This document shows, piece after piece, positions 1 to 8,349 of a stretch of DNA of 60,428 nucleotides. The notes below the pieces were generated by a model. It ran no database searches. It was not told the origin of the DNA and saw nothing but the letters and a program-made list of their open reading frames with translations. The first letter of the stretch is position 1; each line of letters begins with the position of its first letter. Position numbers and translations under genes: made by a program. The DNA comes from Lunasporangiospora selenospora. Taxonomy: Eukaryota > Mortierellomycota > Mortierellomycetes > Mortierellales > Mortierellaceae. The stretch spans positions 1 to 60,428 of the forward strand of contig JAABOA010000003.1 of the NCBI GenBank assembly GCA_015680635.1, read 5' to 3'.

Positions 1-93
1 TATACAGATCTGTATATTATATAAAATAATATTACCTAAATATAAAGGTAAAAAACTAGTTAAGACAAGGAAGAATCAAACTTCCATCGGATC
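1..93. repeat. Left arm of long inverted repeat (with 20198-20291)
   Basis: This stretch is nearly the reverse complement of 20198-20291. It begins with the perfect 16-bp palindrome TATACAGATCTGTATA, which also ends the right arm at 20276-20291. The right arm contains the 3' half of trnM. The left arm therefore holds a trnM-like 3' half on the minus strand. The two arms enclose about 20.1 kb (rps3 to trnM), so recombination between them would invert that block. Confidence 0.85.
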
Positions 94-112
94 CTTTTGA
101 GCATTAAGCTTA
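60..112 (-). pseudogene. Truncated trnM copy
   Basis: On the minus strand this matches trnM from its 3' acceptor strand (TTGTCTTA) through an intact T arm and into the anticodon region, then diverges after the shared AAGCTT. The anticodon stem no longer pairs, and there is no 5' acceptor strand complementary to TTGTCTT. It is a by-product of the inverted repeat and not a working tRNA. Confidence 0.6.
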
Positions 113-336
113 AGAGACCATTTGACCATAAAGCCTTTATTATGACCTAATCATAAAATGCGGGGCCGACCGGGGGGGGGGCGGGTGTTAAAAGAAAGAA
201 TCTGCCGCCAGGCTGATTCCCCTGTCTGAACGGGAGAATCTTTAAAAATAAATCCGGGGGGGGGGCCATCCTCGTGGCGGGGGAATTGATTATAGTATAT
301 TAACCCCCCCCCTACGGCTTCGCATTATTGAATTTT

Positions 337-382
337 CCCCGGGGGCCGGCCGTCCCCCGTGCCGGGCCGGCCGGGGGGGGGG
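337..382. repeat. GC cluster, family B
   Basis: Palindromic GC-rich cluster of the form GGCCGGCCGTCC...GGGCCGGCCGGGG, flanked by AT-rich DNA. It lies in the decayed 3' part of a GIY-YIG gene. Another GC cluster (CCCCCCCTACGGCTTCGCAT type) lies just before it at 303-327 and recurs near 3836-3853 and, inverted, near 16494-16511. Confidence 0.7.
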
Positions 383-578
383 TTTATTTTTAGACGTAGA
401 CAAGGTCCATTGTTCTTTGAATAATTTACCATTTGAGCGACATTTTAAAATTGTTTTACTATAAGTATAAAATACCCCCCCTGCCTGTCGAGTAGAAGTA
501 AAATTATTAACTAATAAACCATCTTTGTGTATACAAAAATTGCGGCTCCTCGAGAAGGACTCATTTTTATTTTAGTTT

Positions 579-636
579 CAGCTCCCTTCGGGGGGGGCTA
601 CACCGAGGGAGCGACCCGCCCCCCCCCGGTAGCTGA
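579..636. repeat. GC cluster, family D
   Basis: Cluster starting CAGCTCCCTTCGGG, with a middle like CTACACCGAGGGAGCGACC and an end like CCGGTAGCTGA. Further copies are at 2229-2289, 3863-3913, 4571-4611 (inverted) and 56655-56707. All sit in or beside GIY-YIG remnants. Here it splits the C-terminal part of remnant 1. Confidence 0.8.
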
Positions 637-1113
637 AAGAGATTTGCCAAACATATGAATATTTTTTCCTTTATATTTTGCATAAGTTCCCTTAGACCGT
701 TTTTGACTTTTACGAATTTTACTAATTTTGGCTTTAGCTTCAGCAGAATGAGAACGACCTAGCATTCCTCGTGAATGATAATCCCAGTAACCCCATACAT
801 CAGTTTATTTATTTCTAACATCCTTATTCTTTTAACCAATTTTTATTCTTCCGGTTGTTTAGTACCTAAAGGGGAACCCGCAACTTTAAGAATGTTATAT
901 AGGGTTTTAGAGAATCTGCCCTCCGGGCGAATTCCCCCCTCCCCCTCTCTGTATCTGGTCAGTATATCCACGGGAGAATCTAAAAAATATTGTTCTTGTT
1001 CAAGAATCAATTTATATGCTTCATCCTTTGTTATATTACTAATATTAATTATTGAGATAATTGTAAGAGTAAATTTTGAATATCCATGATGAAGTAAAGC
1101 ATTACAGATATTT

Positions 1114-1164
1114 CCCCCCCCCCCGGCCGGGGGCCCCCGCCACGGGGCGGGCGGCCGGGGGGGG
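1114..1164. repeat. GC cluster, family B
   Basis: Long C run, then GGCCGG...CCACGGGGCGGGCGGCCGGGG. It separates the ALLHHGY-like coding segment of GIY-YIG remnant 1 from its N-terminal half. Confidence 0.7.
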
Positions 1165-1366
1165 TTTAATTACGATTTAAGTTACTCTTATTTAAATAAT
1201 TCTTTAATCGGTCAGATATATTAAGGGCAGAACTGATATCAGTTTTACCAGATTCATGAGTTTACTGATAAATACCACTTTTTAATTTATTATCAAATAA
1301 AATTTTAGATTTATTGGTTTCTACATCATTATATATAATTATTGGGACAAAACCCCTGTTATTATG

Positions 1367-1439
1367 AATCCCGGCCCGCTCCATATAGTTTATATATAAA
1401 TATTTAGAAGAAAGGCGGGACGGGCCTGGCGAATTATTA
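1367..1439. repeat. GC-bounded 73-bp element, copy 1
   Basis: An AT-rich middle (TTTATATATAAATAT...TTAGAAGAAA) lies between CCCGGCCCGC and GGCGGGACGGGCCTGGC. A second copy is at 57431-57500. The two ends can pair (GGCCCGC with GCGGGACGGGCC). Both copies lie upstream (minus strand) of a GIY-YIG N-terminus. Confidence 0.7.
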
Positions 1440-1545
1440 GAAGAATAATATCGAATTCCTTGTGTAATATAATTTCTGTCGCCCCTGAGATTTTCAAACT
1501 GTTAGAGCTCAGTTATAGTGGGTGTTAACTAATTTATAATGGTAT
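1437..1545 (-). pseudogene. Duplicated rps3 3' end
   Basis: The run AGAATAATATCGAATTCCTT and its extension at 1440-1471 match the sequence just below the rps3 stop codon (2421-2459). Homology continues more weakly into the last rps3 codons, including a GGGTGTTAACTAATTTA stretch matching GGGGGGTGTTTATTAATTTA. The two copies form direct repeats around GIY-YIG remnant 2. Confidence 0.75.
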
Positions 1546-2012
1546 ATTTACCCCTATCATTATGACTAGTAAATAGTCTAGTCCCTATTCCTTAGCAGAT
1601 AAAGTAAATATCACTTACCTAGGAATAATTTCTCACTTTTGATATCTCTAGAAATAGATATTATGCTACAATTAAATTGTTTTGCTGCTTCTGGACAAGA
1701 TACGAATTCATGCCCAAGAATTGTCGAAAAATTTGAATACACAAATACTCTTTTTCTTTGATGGGGGGATTCGCACCAAGTTTAGCAATACTCATTTTTG
1801 CTTGTCTCATCAGAGAGTGATTTACCAAATTTAATATGATTCTCCCCAGACATAGCTTTACTTTATTTTGCTATATGAACCTCTGACTGTTTAACCCATA
1901 AAGAAGAACCTGCTATTTTTAAGTATATTATATACAGATTTAAGCTCATCGAGATAAAATTCCTCTCGACTCAGTAGCTTCTCTGGCTCACAAAAAAAGA
2001 ATTTAATTAAAA

Positions 2013-2046
2013 TCCCCGGCCCCGCCCGTCCCCGTGTCGGGGGGCT
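2013..2046. repeat. GC cluster, family B
   Basis: CCCCGGCCCCGCCCGTCCCC followed by GTGTCGGGGGGC. It interrupts the coding part of GIY-YIG remnant 2. Confidence 0.65.
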
Positions 2047-2228
2047 AATTTGTATTTATTTATTGCTCTTTGTAGTAAAACATTAGAGTTAGATCCGTTA
2101 ACATAATTATTGAAACGAGAAGATAAAGTTTTTGAAGAACCTATGTATTATTTATTGTTAGTTTTACTAATAAACCCATAAATCCCTGATTTCATCCGTA
2201 ATTTACTTTTTAAATTTTTTTTGATTTT

Positions 2229-2289
2229 CAGCACCCTTCGGGGGGGGGGCTACCCCGAGGGAGCGACCCCCCCCGCCCCCGGGTAGCTA
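2229..2289. repeat. GC cluster, family D
   Basis: CAGCACCCTTCGGG start, CGAGGGAGCGACCCC middle, GGGTAGCTA end. It lies upstream (minus strand) of the GIY motif of remnant 2 and close to the rps3 3' end. Confidence 0.75.
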
Positions 2290-2460
2290 AATGTAAGTTC
2301 CCCATTAAGATTTCAAAGGTTGAAAAAAAGGAAGTAATCTAATCAATTTGACGTTTTTATAAATGATAGACGGGGAAAAATTAGCAAATACCTTGTTCCC
2401 TATAGAGTTCTTATTTTCGATATTAGTAGAATAATATCGAATTCCTTGTGTAATATAATT

Positions 2461-3369
2461 TTATTTTGAATAATCAGAGCTCTGAAGTAGGGGGGTGTTT
2501 ATTAATTTAGTACTTTTAACAGTACTATTATTATTAATAAACGAATTTGCAAAAGATGAAGAAAGCCAAATTTTAACTGTAATGCTACCATTCTTACCTG
2601 TAAAACTATACTTGCTAGCATCAATTAGAGTATTACTACTCAATCCAAGTGTTCCGATAGATCTTCTTACGACCCTAGTCCTGCTAGCGGCCTTACGTTG
2701 AGAAAGCCGTCCAGAGATCACGATTTTTATACCCGTTAAATATTGAGGTTGATTTATTACAGAAGAATATCTTATTAAATCTCTAAATTTACTAATAGTA
2801 GTATTATTACTCTCTATTAATTTCGCTTTTTTAAATAAAGTTCGCATTAATATATTGAAATTACCTTTTTTTATATTAAGTGCCAGATATTGTGCTAAAA
2901 TGTAAGAATTTAAATAAGGATAATGAATTCTTACAGGTTTTAATTCAACTGGTTTCCCATAAAATCTTGATAATTTTAATATTAACTTATTATATCCTTT
3001 AGCTTCAAAAGGTAATAAATTTTTATTATTGGTTGTTAAATCCCCTTGAATAATAGTTTGTATTCTTTTTGATTCTCCATTTGCATTGTATCGTTTTGAT
3101 ACTGGTATATTTAAAAAGTAATAAAAACTTATTACAACTTTATTTGAATTTTTATTAAATTTAGCTTTTGAAATTAAAGCAAATTGAAAATAATGTTTAA
3201 TTACATTTAAAGCTATTTTATCTACACCCCAATAATTATATAATTCACTCTTAGAGTTAAAATAATACGATGTTCCATTCCAATTACTAAGTGTTTTTAA
3301 CCGTAAGCTGATAGGATGTTTACTTCCCATTTTATATATATATTTCTCTTTAATCCTAAATTTGTCCAT
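2461..3369 (-). CDS. rps3: Ribosomal protein S3
   Basis: Small-subunit ribosomal protein encoded in the fungal mitochondrial genome. The frame opens at GTG (3381), but the first ATG, at 3369, gives 302 residues and is preferred. The C-terminal half has the fungal mitochondrial uS3 signature: GIKIVISGRL, then RTRVVRRSIGTLGLSS, then SKYSFTGKNGSITVKIWL. The N-terminal half is Asn- and Lys-rich, as usual for this fast-evolving protein. It is free-standing and not inside an rnl intron. The last codons run through an AAACACCCCCC tract (residues INTPLL) before TAA. Its 5' end is duplicated at 5040-5410 and its 3' end at 1437-1545, each next to a GIY-YIG remnant. Confidence 0.85.
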   Translation of the reverse strand: MDKFRIKEKYIYKMGSKHPISLRLKTLSNWNGTSYYFNSKSELYNYWGVDKIALNVIKHYFQFALISKAKFNKNSNKVVISFYYFLNIPVSKRYNANGESKRIQTIIQGDLTTNNKNLLPFEAKGYNKLILKLSRFYGKPVELKPVRIHYPYLNSYILAQYLALNIKKGNFNILMRTLFKKAKLIESNNTTISKFRDLIRYSSVINQPQYLTGIKIVISGRLSQRKAASRTRVVRRSIGTLGLSSNTLIDASKYSFTGKNGSITVKIWLSSSFANSFINNNSTVKSTKLINTPLLQSSDYSK

Positions 3370-3602
3370 AACAAGATACACTTGGGAATTGGGGGACCAA
3401 AACCAAGCAGCTTCTGACTCTAATAATTAAATAGAAGAATCAGACCTTTATCAATAAAAGAGAAAGGCAGGTTCGGCAAGCTTTTAAGATCTTATTAAAT
3501 AAAAATCTCAAAAAAGACCGGATTAGTTAAAACCCCCGCGTGTGAATGCGGGATTGAATCTTTTATATAAAATTTTGTTTAGTAATTTTCTTTTAGATAT
3601 AA

Positions 3603-3641
3603 CCCCCAGGGCCGCCCGCCCCTGTGACGGACCGGGCGGGC
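3603..3641. repeat. GC cluster, family B
   Basis: CCCCAGGGCCGCCCGCCCCT followed by GTGACGGACCGGGCGGGC. It lies in the region upstream of rps3. Confidence 0.65.
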
Positions 3642-3862
3642 TTATTTATATATCAAAAATTTGTATAAACCGGATAAATCTCACAATCTAAAAAGAAACT
3701 GATCCTAATAATAAACTATTAGTTAATTTTAAAAATTAAACCCAGAATATAGAGGATATCCTAGGGGGCCTTTTATTGGGAAGGTGGGTGTTCAGGGGTT
3801 TAAGCCATAATAATAAGTTATAATATATATACATCCCCCTACGGCTTCGCATCATTTTAGAC

Positions 3863-3913
3863 CAGCTCCCTTCGGGAGGGCTACACCGGGGAGCGACCCC
3901 CCCCGGGTACCTA
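3863..3913. repeat. GC cluster, family D
   Basis: CAGCTCCCTTCGGGAGGGCT start with a GGTACCTAAA end. It follows a short CCCCCTACGGCTTCGCAT cluster (about 3836-3853). Confidence 0.75.
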
Positions 3914-3948
3914 AAGAAAGACCTCCGTTGTTTATTGTAAAATCAAAA

Positions 3949-3997
3949 CCCCCCCGGCCGGCCCGTCACGGGGGGGGGGGGGACGGGCGGCCCCGGG
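3949..3997. repeat. GC cluster, family B
   Basis: CCCCCGGCCGGCCCGTCACG, a G run, then GACGGGCGGCCCCGGG. The arms GGCCGGCCCGTC and GACGGGCGGCC can fold back. Confidence 0.7.
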
Positions 3998-4570
3998 TAA
4001 TATAATAAAAGGAATGAATTAGAGCCATATAAATGTCTGCTAATGAGTGATAACCTCACTGATTATTCCTTAACGATTAAGGGTTCTGATAAAATCCATT
4101 GTGGCTCCGCCTTTAAATAATTCACCACTTATAGAATATCTTTTAATAGTAGAATGACAACAATTTAAAGATTCACCCGCTTTTCTAGCAGAACTAAAAC
4201 TATTAACAAGTGTGCCTTGAGAATCATAAACATAAATTATACCCCCCCTTTAACTACACTCATTTTAGTTTTTGTTCCCTCTGATTTAAGTTTTCTCACT
4301 TTAGCTTTAGTTTCTTCAGGGAGTAATTTCCCAAAATTGTAATGATTTTCACCAGAAATAGCAAGACTAATTTTTGCTTTAGTTTCTTCTGGATAAAGCC
4401 TACCTAGAGAAGAACGAGCCTCTTTAAGAATATTGCAAGTATTTGGTTTGGCCTTCGAAAAGATTATATCAAGATAAAACTCCGAGGGGGGGGGGGGTTT
4501 ACCCCCCCCTTCACTGTATCTGAAGACAGGGGGATAAAACTGCACACGTGAAAGAATCAATGTACGTGCT

Positions 4571-4611
4571 ACCCGGGGTCGCTCCCTCGGAGTAGCCCCC
4601 GAAGGGAGCTT
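4571..4611. repeat. GC cluster, family D (inverted)
   Basis: ACCCGGGGTCGCTCCCTCGG followed by AGTAGCCCCCGAAGGGAGCT. It splits the middle of GIY-YIG remnant 3. Confidence 0.75.
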
Positions 4612-4687
4612 CTTCCTTACTTAAATTTAAAATGTCAATAAGCTCAATTACAGATAAACTAAATGCTGAGTACCCTTGTTATAGAAG

Positions 4688-4734
4688 AGCTCCCCGACGG
4701 GGGGGCACCCGGCGGGCGAGCGCCCTTGGGAGCT
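4688..4734. repeat. GC cluster, family C
   Basis: A 47-bp cluster bounded by AGCT on both sides (AGCTCCCCGACGGGG start, CGCCCTTGGGAGCT end). Near-identical copies are at 14134-14180, 22291-22336 (inverted), 47252-47298 and 58376-58421, with a diverged one at 7163-7203. The near identity suggests recent spread. Here it separates the GIY domain of remnant 3 from the rest. Confidence 0.85.
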
Positions 4735-5039
4735 CTGCAAATCTAATTATCATCATTTCTTAAGTTCGAAGGAGAATAATAATTGTTTAATCGTGAAAAT
4801 AAATCAACTGCAGAACCAATGTAAAATTTTTCAGGTTTCTTATGTGCCCATTGAGATATACCAGCTTCCCCTCCCCCCCCCCCCGGGGGGGGGGTAAAGC
4901 CCCCCCCCCAGGGCTTCCCCTTTGTTATCCAATAATATCCGTGATTTGTCTGTTTCCGCATTATTATATCCCATTACAGGCATAAAACAATAAGTTAGAG
5001 TTGAATCAAAAGAATCAAAATAGATATTAATTGTAATAA

Positions 5040-5410
5040 ATATCAATGGAATTAAAGTGAATAGAAAATAATATTGTTCATTTTTAGAATTTAAATAATA
5101 AGAGGTATCCCCAATTTAGTTTTGTTTTTAATCGTAAACTGATAGGATGTTTTACACCCCCATTCCTTTATCTTTCTCTTTAATCCTAAATTTGCCCATA
5201 ACAAGATACACTTGGGATTTAACCTATTCCAAGCAGCTTCTGACTCTAATATTTTCGGGGGGGGGGGGCGGGGGGCCGGCCGTCCGCAATCAAGCGGGGC
5301 GGCGCGGGGACAATTTAAAAAATTTAGATATAATCAGACCTTTATCATATATTGACAAAGGCAGGTTCGGTAAGCTCTTAGATCTTATTATTTATAATCC
5401 CCATTAATGA
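5040..5410 (-). pseudogene. Duplicated rps3 5' region
   Basis: This copies the rps3 leader and roughly its first 50 codons (3240-3520). Shared stretches include the region around the start (CATAACAAGATACACTTGGG), the codons for PISLRLKT, and upstream blocks such as AAGCAGCTTCTGACTCTAAT and AAAGGCAGGTTCGG. A family B GC cluster (5257-5309) has entered the upstream part. The coding part is broken and runs straight into GIY-YIG remnant 3. Confidence 0.8.
5257..5309. repeat. GC cluster, family B
   Basis: G run, then GGGGGCCGGCCGTCCGC...GCGGGGCGGCGCGGGG. It is inserted in the duplicated rps3 leader and is absent from the real rps3 leader, so it arrived after the duplication. Confidence 0.7.
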
Positions 5411-5528
5411 CCGGATTCCCTAAAAATTTCATTATTTGAAGAAAAAGGTATCATTAAGATATAAGAAGGCAGAAGGAAGGTGTTAACGGAGCAATGTTAA
5501 CGATAAGTTATTATCTTTTTACAAAAAA

Positions 5529-5556
5529 GGCCCGTCACGGGGACGGGCGGCCCGGG
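5529..5556. repeat. GC cluster, family B
   Basis: GGCCCGTCACGGGGACGGGC followed by GGCCCGGG, a compact foldback. Confidence 0.65.
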
Positions 5557-5750
5557 TTTAATAATATTAATTATAACTAATTATTTTAATCTCGTTAGGC
5601 GGGACCTCTTATTTTTTTATATAAAACTTTGCCCCCTAAATTAAGGGTAAACAAAACTAAATAAAAAGAATATATTGAGCCCTCCGGCTCCTTCTGGACC
5701 CGAAGAGGTAAAGATATAACGAGAGGCGGTTCACCTTTTATGACATTTAT

Positions 5751-5824
5751 TGCCAGATGCCTGATTCGAACAAGCATATCGATGATTACAAATCATGTAT
5801 TTTACCAATTAAAATTAATCTGAC
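5751..5824 (-). tRNA. trnT: tRNA-Thr (anticodon TGT)
   Basis: The minus strand folds with acceptor GTCAGAT/ATCTGGC, a T arm GCTTG-TTCGAAT-CAGGC and anticodon loop TTTGTAA (TGT). The outer pair of the anticodon stem is C-C; the other four pairs hold. Confidence 0.8.
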
Positions 5825-5934
5825 TTATTTATTAAAAAAATCTTTGCGGGGGGGGGCCACCGAGGTATAAAATTTATTATATAGGTAATTGATCTTAAAC
5901 CCTAATTTTAAGAAAAAAATAATTAATAAGTGCT

Positions 5935-6240
5935 TTAAATACGAACAATAAAAATTAGAAAAATGCCCGGCCCGTTCCGCTTTCTCTTCGCCCGGCCCCA
6001 CCCCGCTGGGGTACTCCTTTTCTTTTTGAAATGTTTATAAATAAACTGTAGGCGAGGCCCCTTGGGAGCATTATAAATAAGCATATGGATATAACGAGTT
6101 AAATGACTTATCGGGTAATAAAATCTAAATCGCTTAGATTTATCCATTACAGAACTAACCAATATTTTGTCTGATTCTGATATGCCCATTGATAGACTTC
6201 TGCTTTTAATTTTTTATTATCTAAATTGATTTATAAGAAT
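5935..6240 (-). pseudogene. GIY-YIG N-terminal fragment
   Basis: On the minus strand, KAEVYQWAYQNQ precedes a segment like DKILVSSVMDKSKRFRFYY and HMLIYNAP. This matches the cassette pattern AGIYQW...KIYVGSAxDLSKRLxxYY...YNAL. The GIY and YVG motifs have degenerated and a GC-rich tail follows. It is a short decayed fragment. Confidence 0.5.
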
Positions 6241-6737
6241 CCGCATTAGAATAAACTATTACAGGCCCCGTTAGGAGACTATTCTGGAAGGAAGAGGGAG
6301 GGGTAAATGACAAAAATATCTCATGATTTAGACATAATAATAGTTGAAATAACTCCGTTGGGGCCTTAATATTTATACTAATAATTACATATCATATAAT
6401 AAAGTACTAAATAGAAATATTAAAAAGCAATTCTATGTATTGAGATTGTTGATAAATAAGAGAAGCTAATGATGTTGCCATTACTAATATAAAAAGATTA
6501 ATAATTACATAAACCCCGTTAAGCTCCCATTTTCCCCCCCCCCACACTTTATAAGACCAAAGGTCGGTTAATTGGAAAAGGTTAATTAATAATAGGAATT
6601 AACTTAGTTATTTATAGCCCATCAGGGGGGGGGGGGAGTTTTATAAAAAAATGGTTCGGGTCTTTCTTTAAAGGTAAACAAAGAAACCATTCAGCAAGTT
6701 AGATACCCTTTATTTAGTTTTAAGATTTTTATAATTA
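6241..6737. other. Intergenic, no gene recognised
   Basis: AT-rich DNA with short G or C runs (6533-6542, 6625-6637). I saw no tRNA fold or conserved protein segment here. Confidence 0.5.
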
Positions 6738-6819
6738 ACCTGTTTGTCGAAATTGGTATACGATGTTGAATTAAAATCAATTGCTTTTAAGCGTGTGAGT
6801 TCGAGTCTCACAACAGGTA
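6738..6819 (+). tRNA. trnL: tRNA-Leu (anticodon TAA)
   Basis: Acceptor ACCTGTT/AACAGGT, anticodon stem GTTGA/TCAAT with loop ATTAAAA (TAA), a class II variable arm (TGCTTTTAAGCG) and T arm GTGAG-TTCGAGT-CTCAC. Confidence 0.9.
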
Positions 6820-7162
6820 AAGATCAAAAAATAAATATTATAATAAAACAATATAGTCTTAATTAATTGTCTTTTAAATACAATATTTTAAAAATTCCCT
6901 GAGGGGGGGCGCTCCTTCGCGTCCCGAGGGGCTGTTAAAGTCAAGCCTGGGACATAAAAATAGAGTTACAAGCAAAATTTTATATGCCCAGATTGGAATT
7001 ACTAAAACTGATGATCATGAAGAAAAATTAGTGAAGCTAATAGTAATGAAATTTCTTGCGTAGTAATAGGTATAAATTATCCGAAATTTGGGGAAATTTA
7101 TACCACAGAAGTACGTGTAAAATAAAGTTCTATAAATAACGGGAAAATCCAAAAGTAAAAGT

Positions 7163-7203
7163 TCCCCGGAGGGATACTCCCTACGGGCGAGCGCCCTTGG
7201 GAG
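7163..7203. repeat. GC cluster, family C (diverged)
   Basis: It shares the CGGGCGAGCGCCCTTGGGAG end with the other family C copies; the left part differs. Confidence 0.6.
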
Positions 7204-7489
7204 TTTTTATTTTTGATGCATTTGTTAAATCTATTTAAATGCTTTGATATAAGATGTAACTAAATATTTTAGTTGTAATAATATAATTATTTTAATAATA
7301 TTGACACGAATAAAGTATATAATAATTAATAGATAATTAATTTTAATTTATTTTATAATGGTTAGATATTGTTTCTGAATACTTGTGTTATTTAATACAA
7401 TTTTACTGTCTTGTATTTTTATAAAACACCCCTCCTTTTCTTAAACGATAGGGCTATTTATGTTTTATTTATAAAACAATAATAAAATA

Positions 7490-7661
7490 AAAACTCTTGA
7501 CTTTTACTCTTGAAAAATAGTTATTTGTTCAAGTCTTTATCTAATTTTGTTATAACCAAAAAGTGTGTCAAATAAATAAGTATACTATTAAAATTATTTA
7601 AACCAATAATAGGTGATTAATAATCACATTGGGAACAAATAGCAATATAATAAAAAAAATT
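7490..7661 (+). promoter_or_regulatory. nad4L leader region, copied elsewhere
   Basis: This AT-rich leader includes TTGTTCAAGTCTT, AAAAAGTGTGTCAAATAAAT and GGGAACAAATAGCAATATAA just before the nad4L ATG. A diverged copy on the opposite strand (55222-55390) lies in the same position before a GIY-YIG start codon. Conservation of this block between the two places suggests it holds expression signals (inference). Confidence 0.5.
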
Positions 7662-7925
7662 ATGACTTTATCTATTACTCTTTTTATAATTGGATTGGCG
7701 GGGTTTATTTTAAATCGTAAAAATATTATTTTATTAATAATTTCTATTGAATTAATGTTATTAGCAGTAACATTCATGATATTAATATCATCATTTGCTT
7801 TTGATGATGTGCTTGGAGAGATATATGCAATATACATAATAGCAATAGCTGGGGCTGAATCTGCGATTGGATTAGGTATCGTGATCGCTTTCTACAGATT
7901 AAGAGGTTCAATTCTTATTAAATAG
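7662..7925 (+). CDS. nad4L: NADH dehydrogenase subunit 4L
   Basis: Membrane subunit of respiratory complex I. The frame is open from TTG at 7629, but ATG at 7662 gives 87 residues starting MTLSITLFIIGLAG, the normal family length. The conserved middle LLIISIELMLLAVT and the GAESAIGLGIVIAFYRLRG end are present, with three membrane segments. Stop is TAG. In many ascomycetes nad4L and nad5 overlap by one base; here 424 bases separate them, including a GC cluster, so the tight pair has been pulled apart. No intron. Confidence 0.93.
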   Translation: MTLSITLFIIGLAGFILNRKNIILLIISIELMLLAVTFMILISSFAFDDVLGEIYAIYIIAIAGAESAIGLGIVIAFYRLRGSILIK

Positions 7926-8176
7926 TCTTTTTAACAGAAGTTAAATTATTTTTTGGTGAATTAATACTTTTAAAGGAGTTAGAGAGTTTCGTAGATTCTT
8001 TTCGGACAGAAATCTCAATAATTGGATTATATATCTGTATCAAATAATATTTATTTTATAAAAACAATGATAAAGTGATTTTTATGTCTTTATTGTTCTA
8101 TTGGATCTTTTTATGTTATAATGGCATTTATTTGAAATAAGATACCATTGTTAGTGAGTTTAATATTAATTTATAA

Positions 8177-8227
8177 CCCGCCCCCCCCGGGCCGCCCGTC
8201 CCCGTGACGGGCCGGCGGGGGGCGGGG
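8177..8227. repeat. GC cluster, family B (inverted)
   Basis: CCCGCCCCCCCCGGGCCGCC followed by CGTCCCCGTGACGGGCCGGC and a G-rich tail. It lies between nad4L and nad5 and accounts for part of their separation. Confidence 0.7.
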
Positions 8228-8349
8228 TTTTCAAATAAGGGTGGTTGGGAGGGAAAATTTAAGTTTTATCTATAAAAATAAAACATAGCCGCGGTTTAGC
8301 TGGCAATAGCGTTTTATAAATAAAGAGGAATTTTATATAAAATATTACA

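Larger units (their letters stand above)
400..1415 (-). pseudogene. GIY-YIG homing endonuclease remnant 1
   Basis: Read on the minus strand from about 1400 downward, it shows the cassette order seen elsewhere in the window: an N-terminus like DVETNKSKILFDNKLKSGIYQ, a broken YVGSA-type motif, a segment like ALLHHGY, then C-terminal IFVY...GLLVN and LFKEQW-like segments. In-frame stops and frameshifts break it. At least three GC clusters interrupt it (579-636, about 915-965, 1114-1164). It starts just after a duplicated rps3 3' end (1437-1545). Not functional as read. Confidence 0.7.
1600..2330 (-). pseudogene. GIY-YIG homing endonuclease remnant 2
   Basis: The minus strand reads MKSGIYGF, then KYIGSSKTLSSRF and a segment like NGSNSNVLLQRAINKYK, close to the intact protein at 10947-12014. 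A GC cluster at 2013-2046 follows, then a C-terminal part with SGENHIKFGKSLSDET and VFVY...EAAKQFNCS-like segments. Stops and shifts are frequent. It lies between the real rps3 3' end and a duplicated rps3 3' end. Confidence 0.7.
4060..5046 (-). pseudogene. GIY-YIG homing endonuclease remnant 3
   Basis: Minus-strand pieces in three frames rebuild one gene. They are GYNNAETDKSRILLDNKG, then AGISQWAHKKPEKFYIGSA and VDLFSRLNNYY, then [18 protein letters not shown], a NUMOD3-like array (GENHYNFGKLLPEETKAKV), and IYVYDSQGTLVNSFSSARKA near the C-terminus. GC clusters interrupt it at 4571-4611, 4688-4734 and about 4868-4916, and a GGGGGGATA-type cluster sits at about 4484-4536. Directly upstream on the same strand is a duplicated rps3 5' region (5040-5410). 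Confidence 0.75.

Noticed and set aside
775-1089. 104-residue open frame on the plus strand
   Set aside because: It is the antisense of a GIY-YIG remnant whose minus-strand reading shows the family motifs.
2495-2701. Hydrophobic plus-strand frame over rps3
   Set aside because: Shadow of rps3; no conserved protein.
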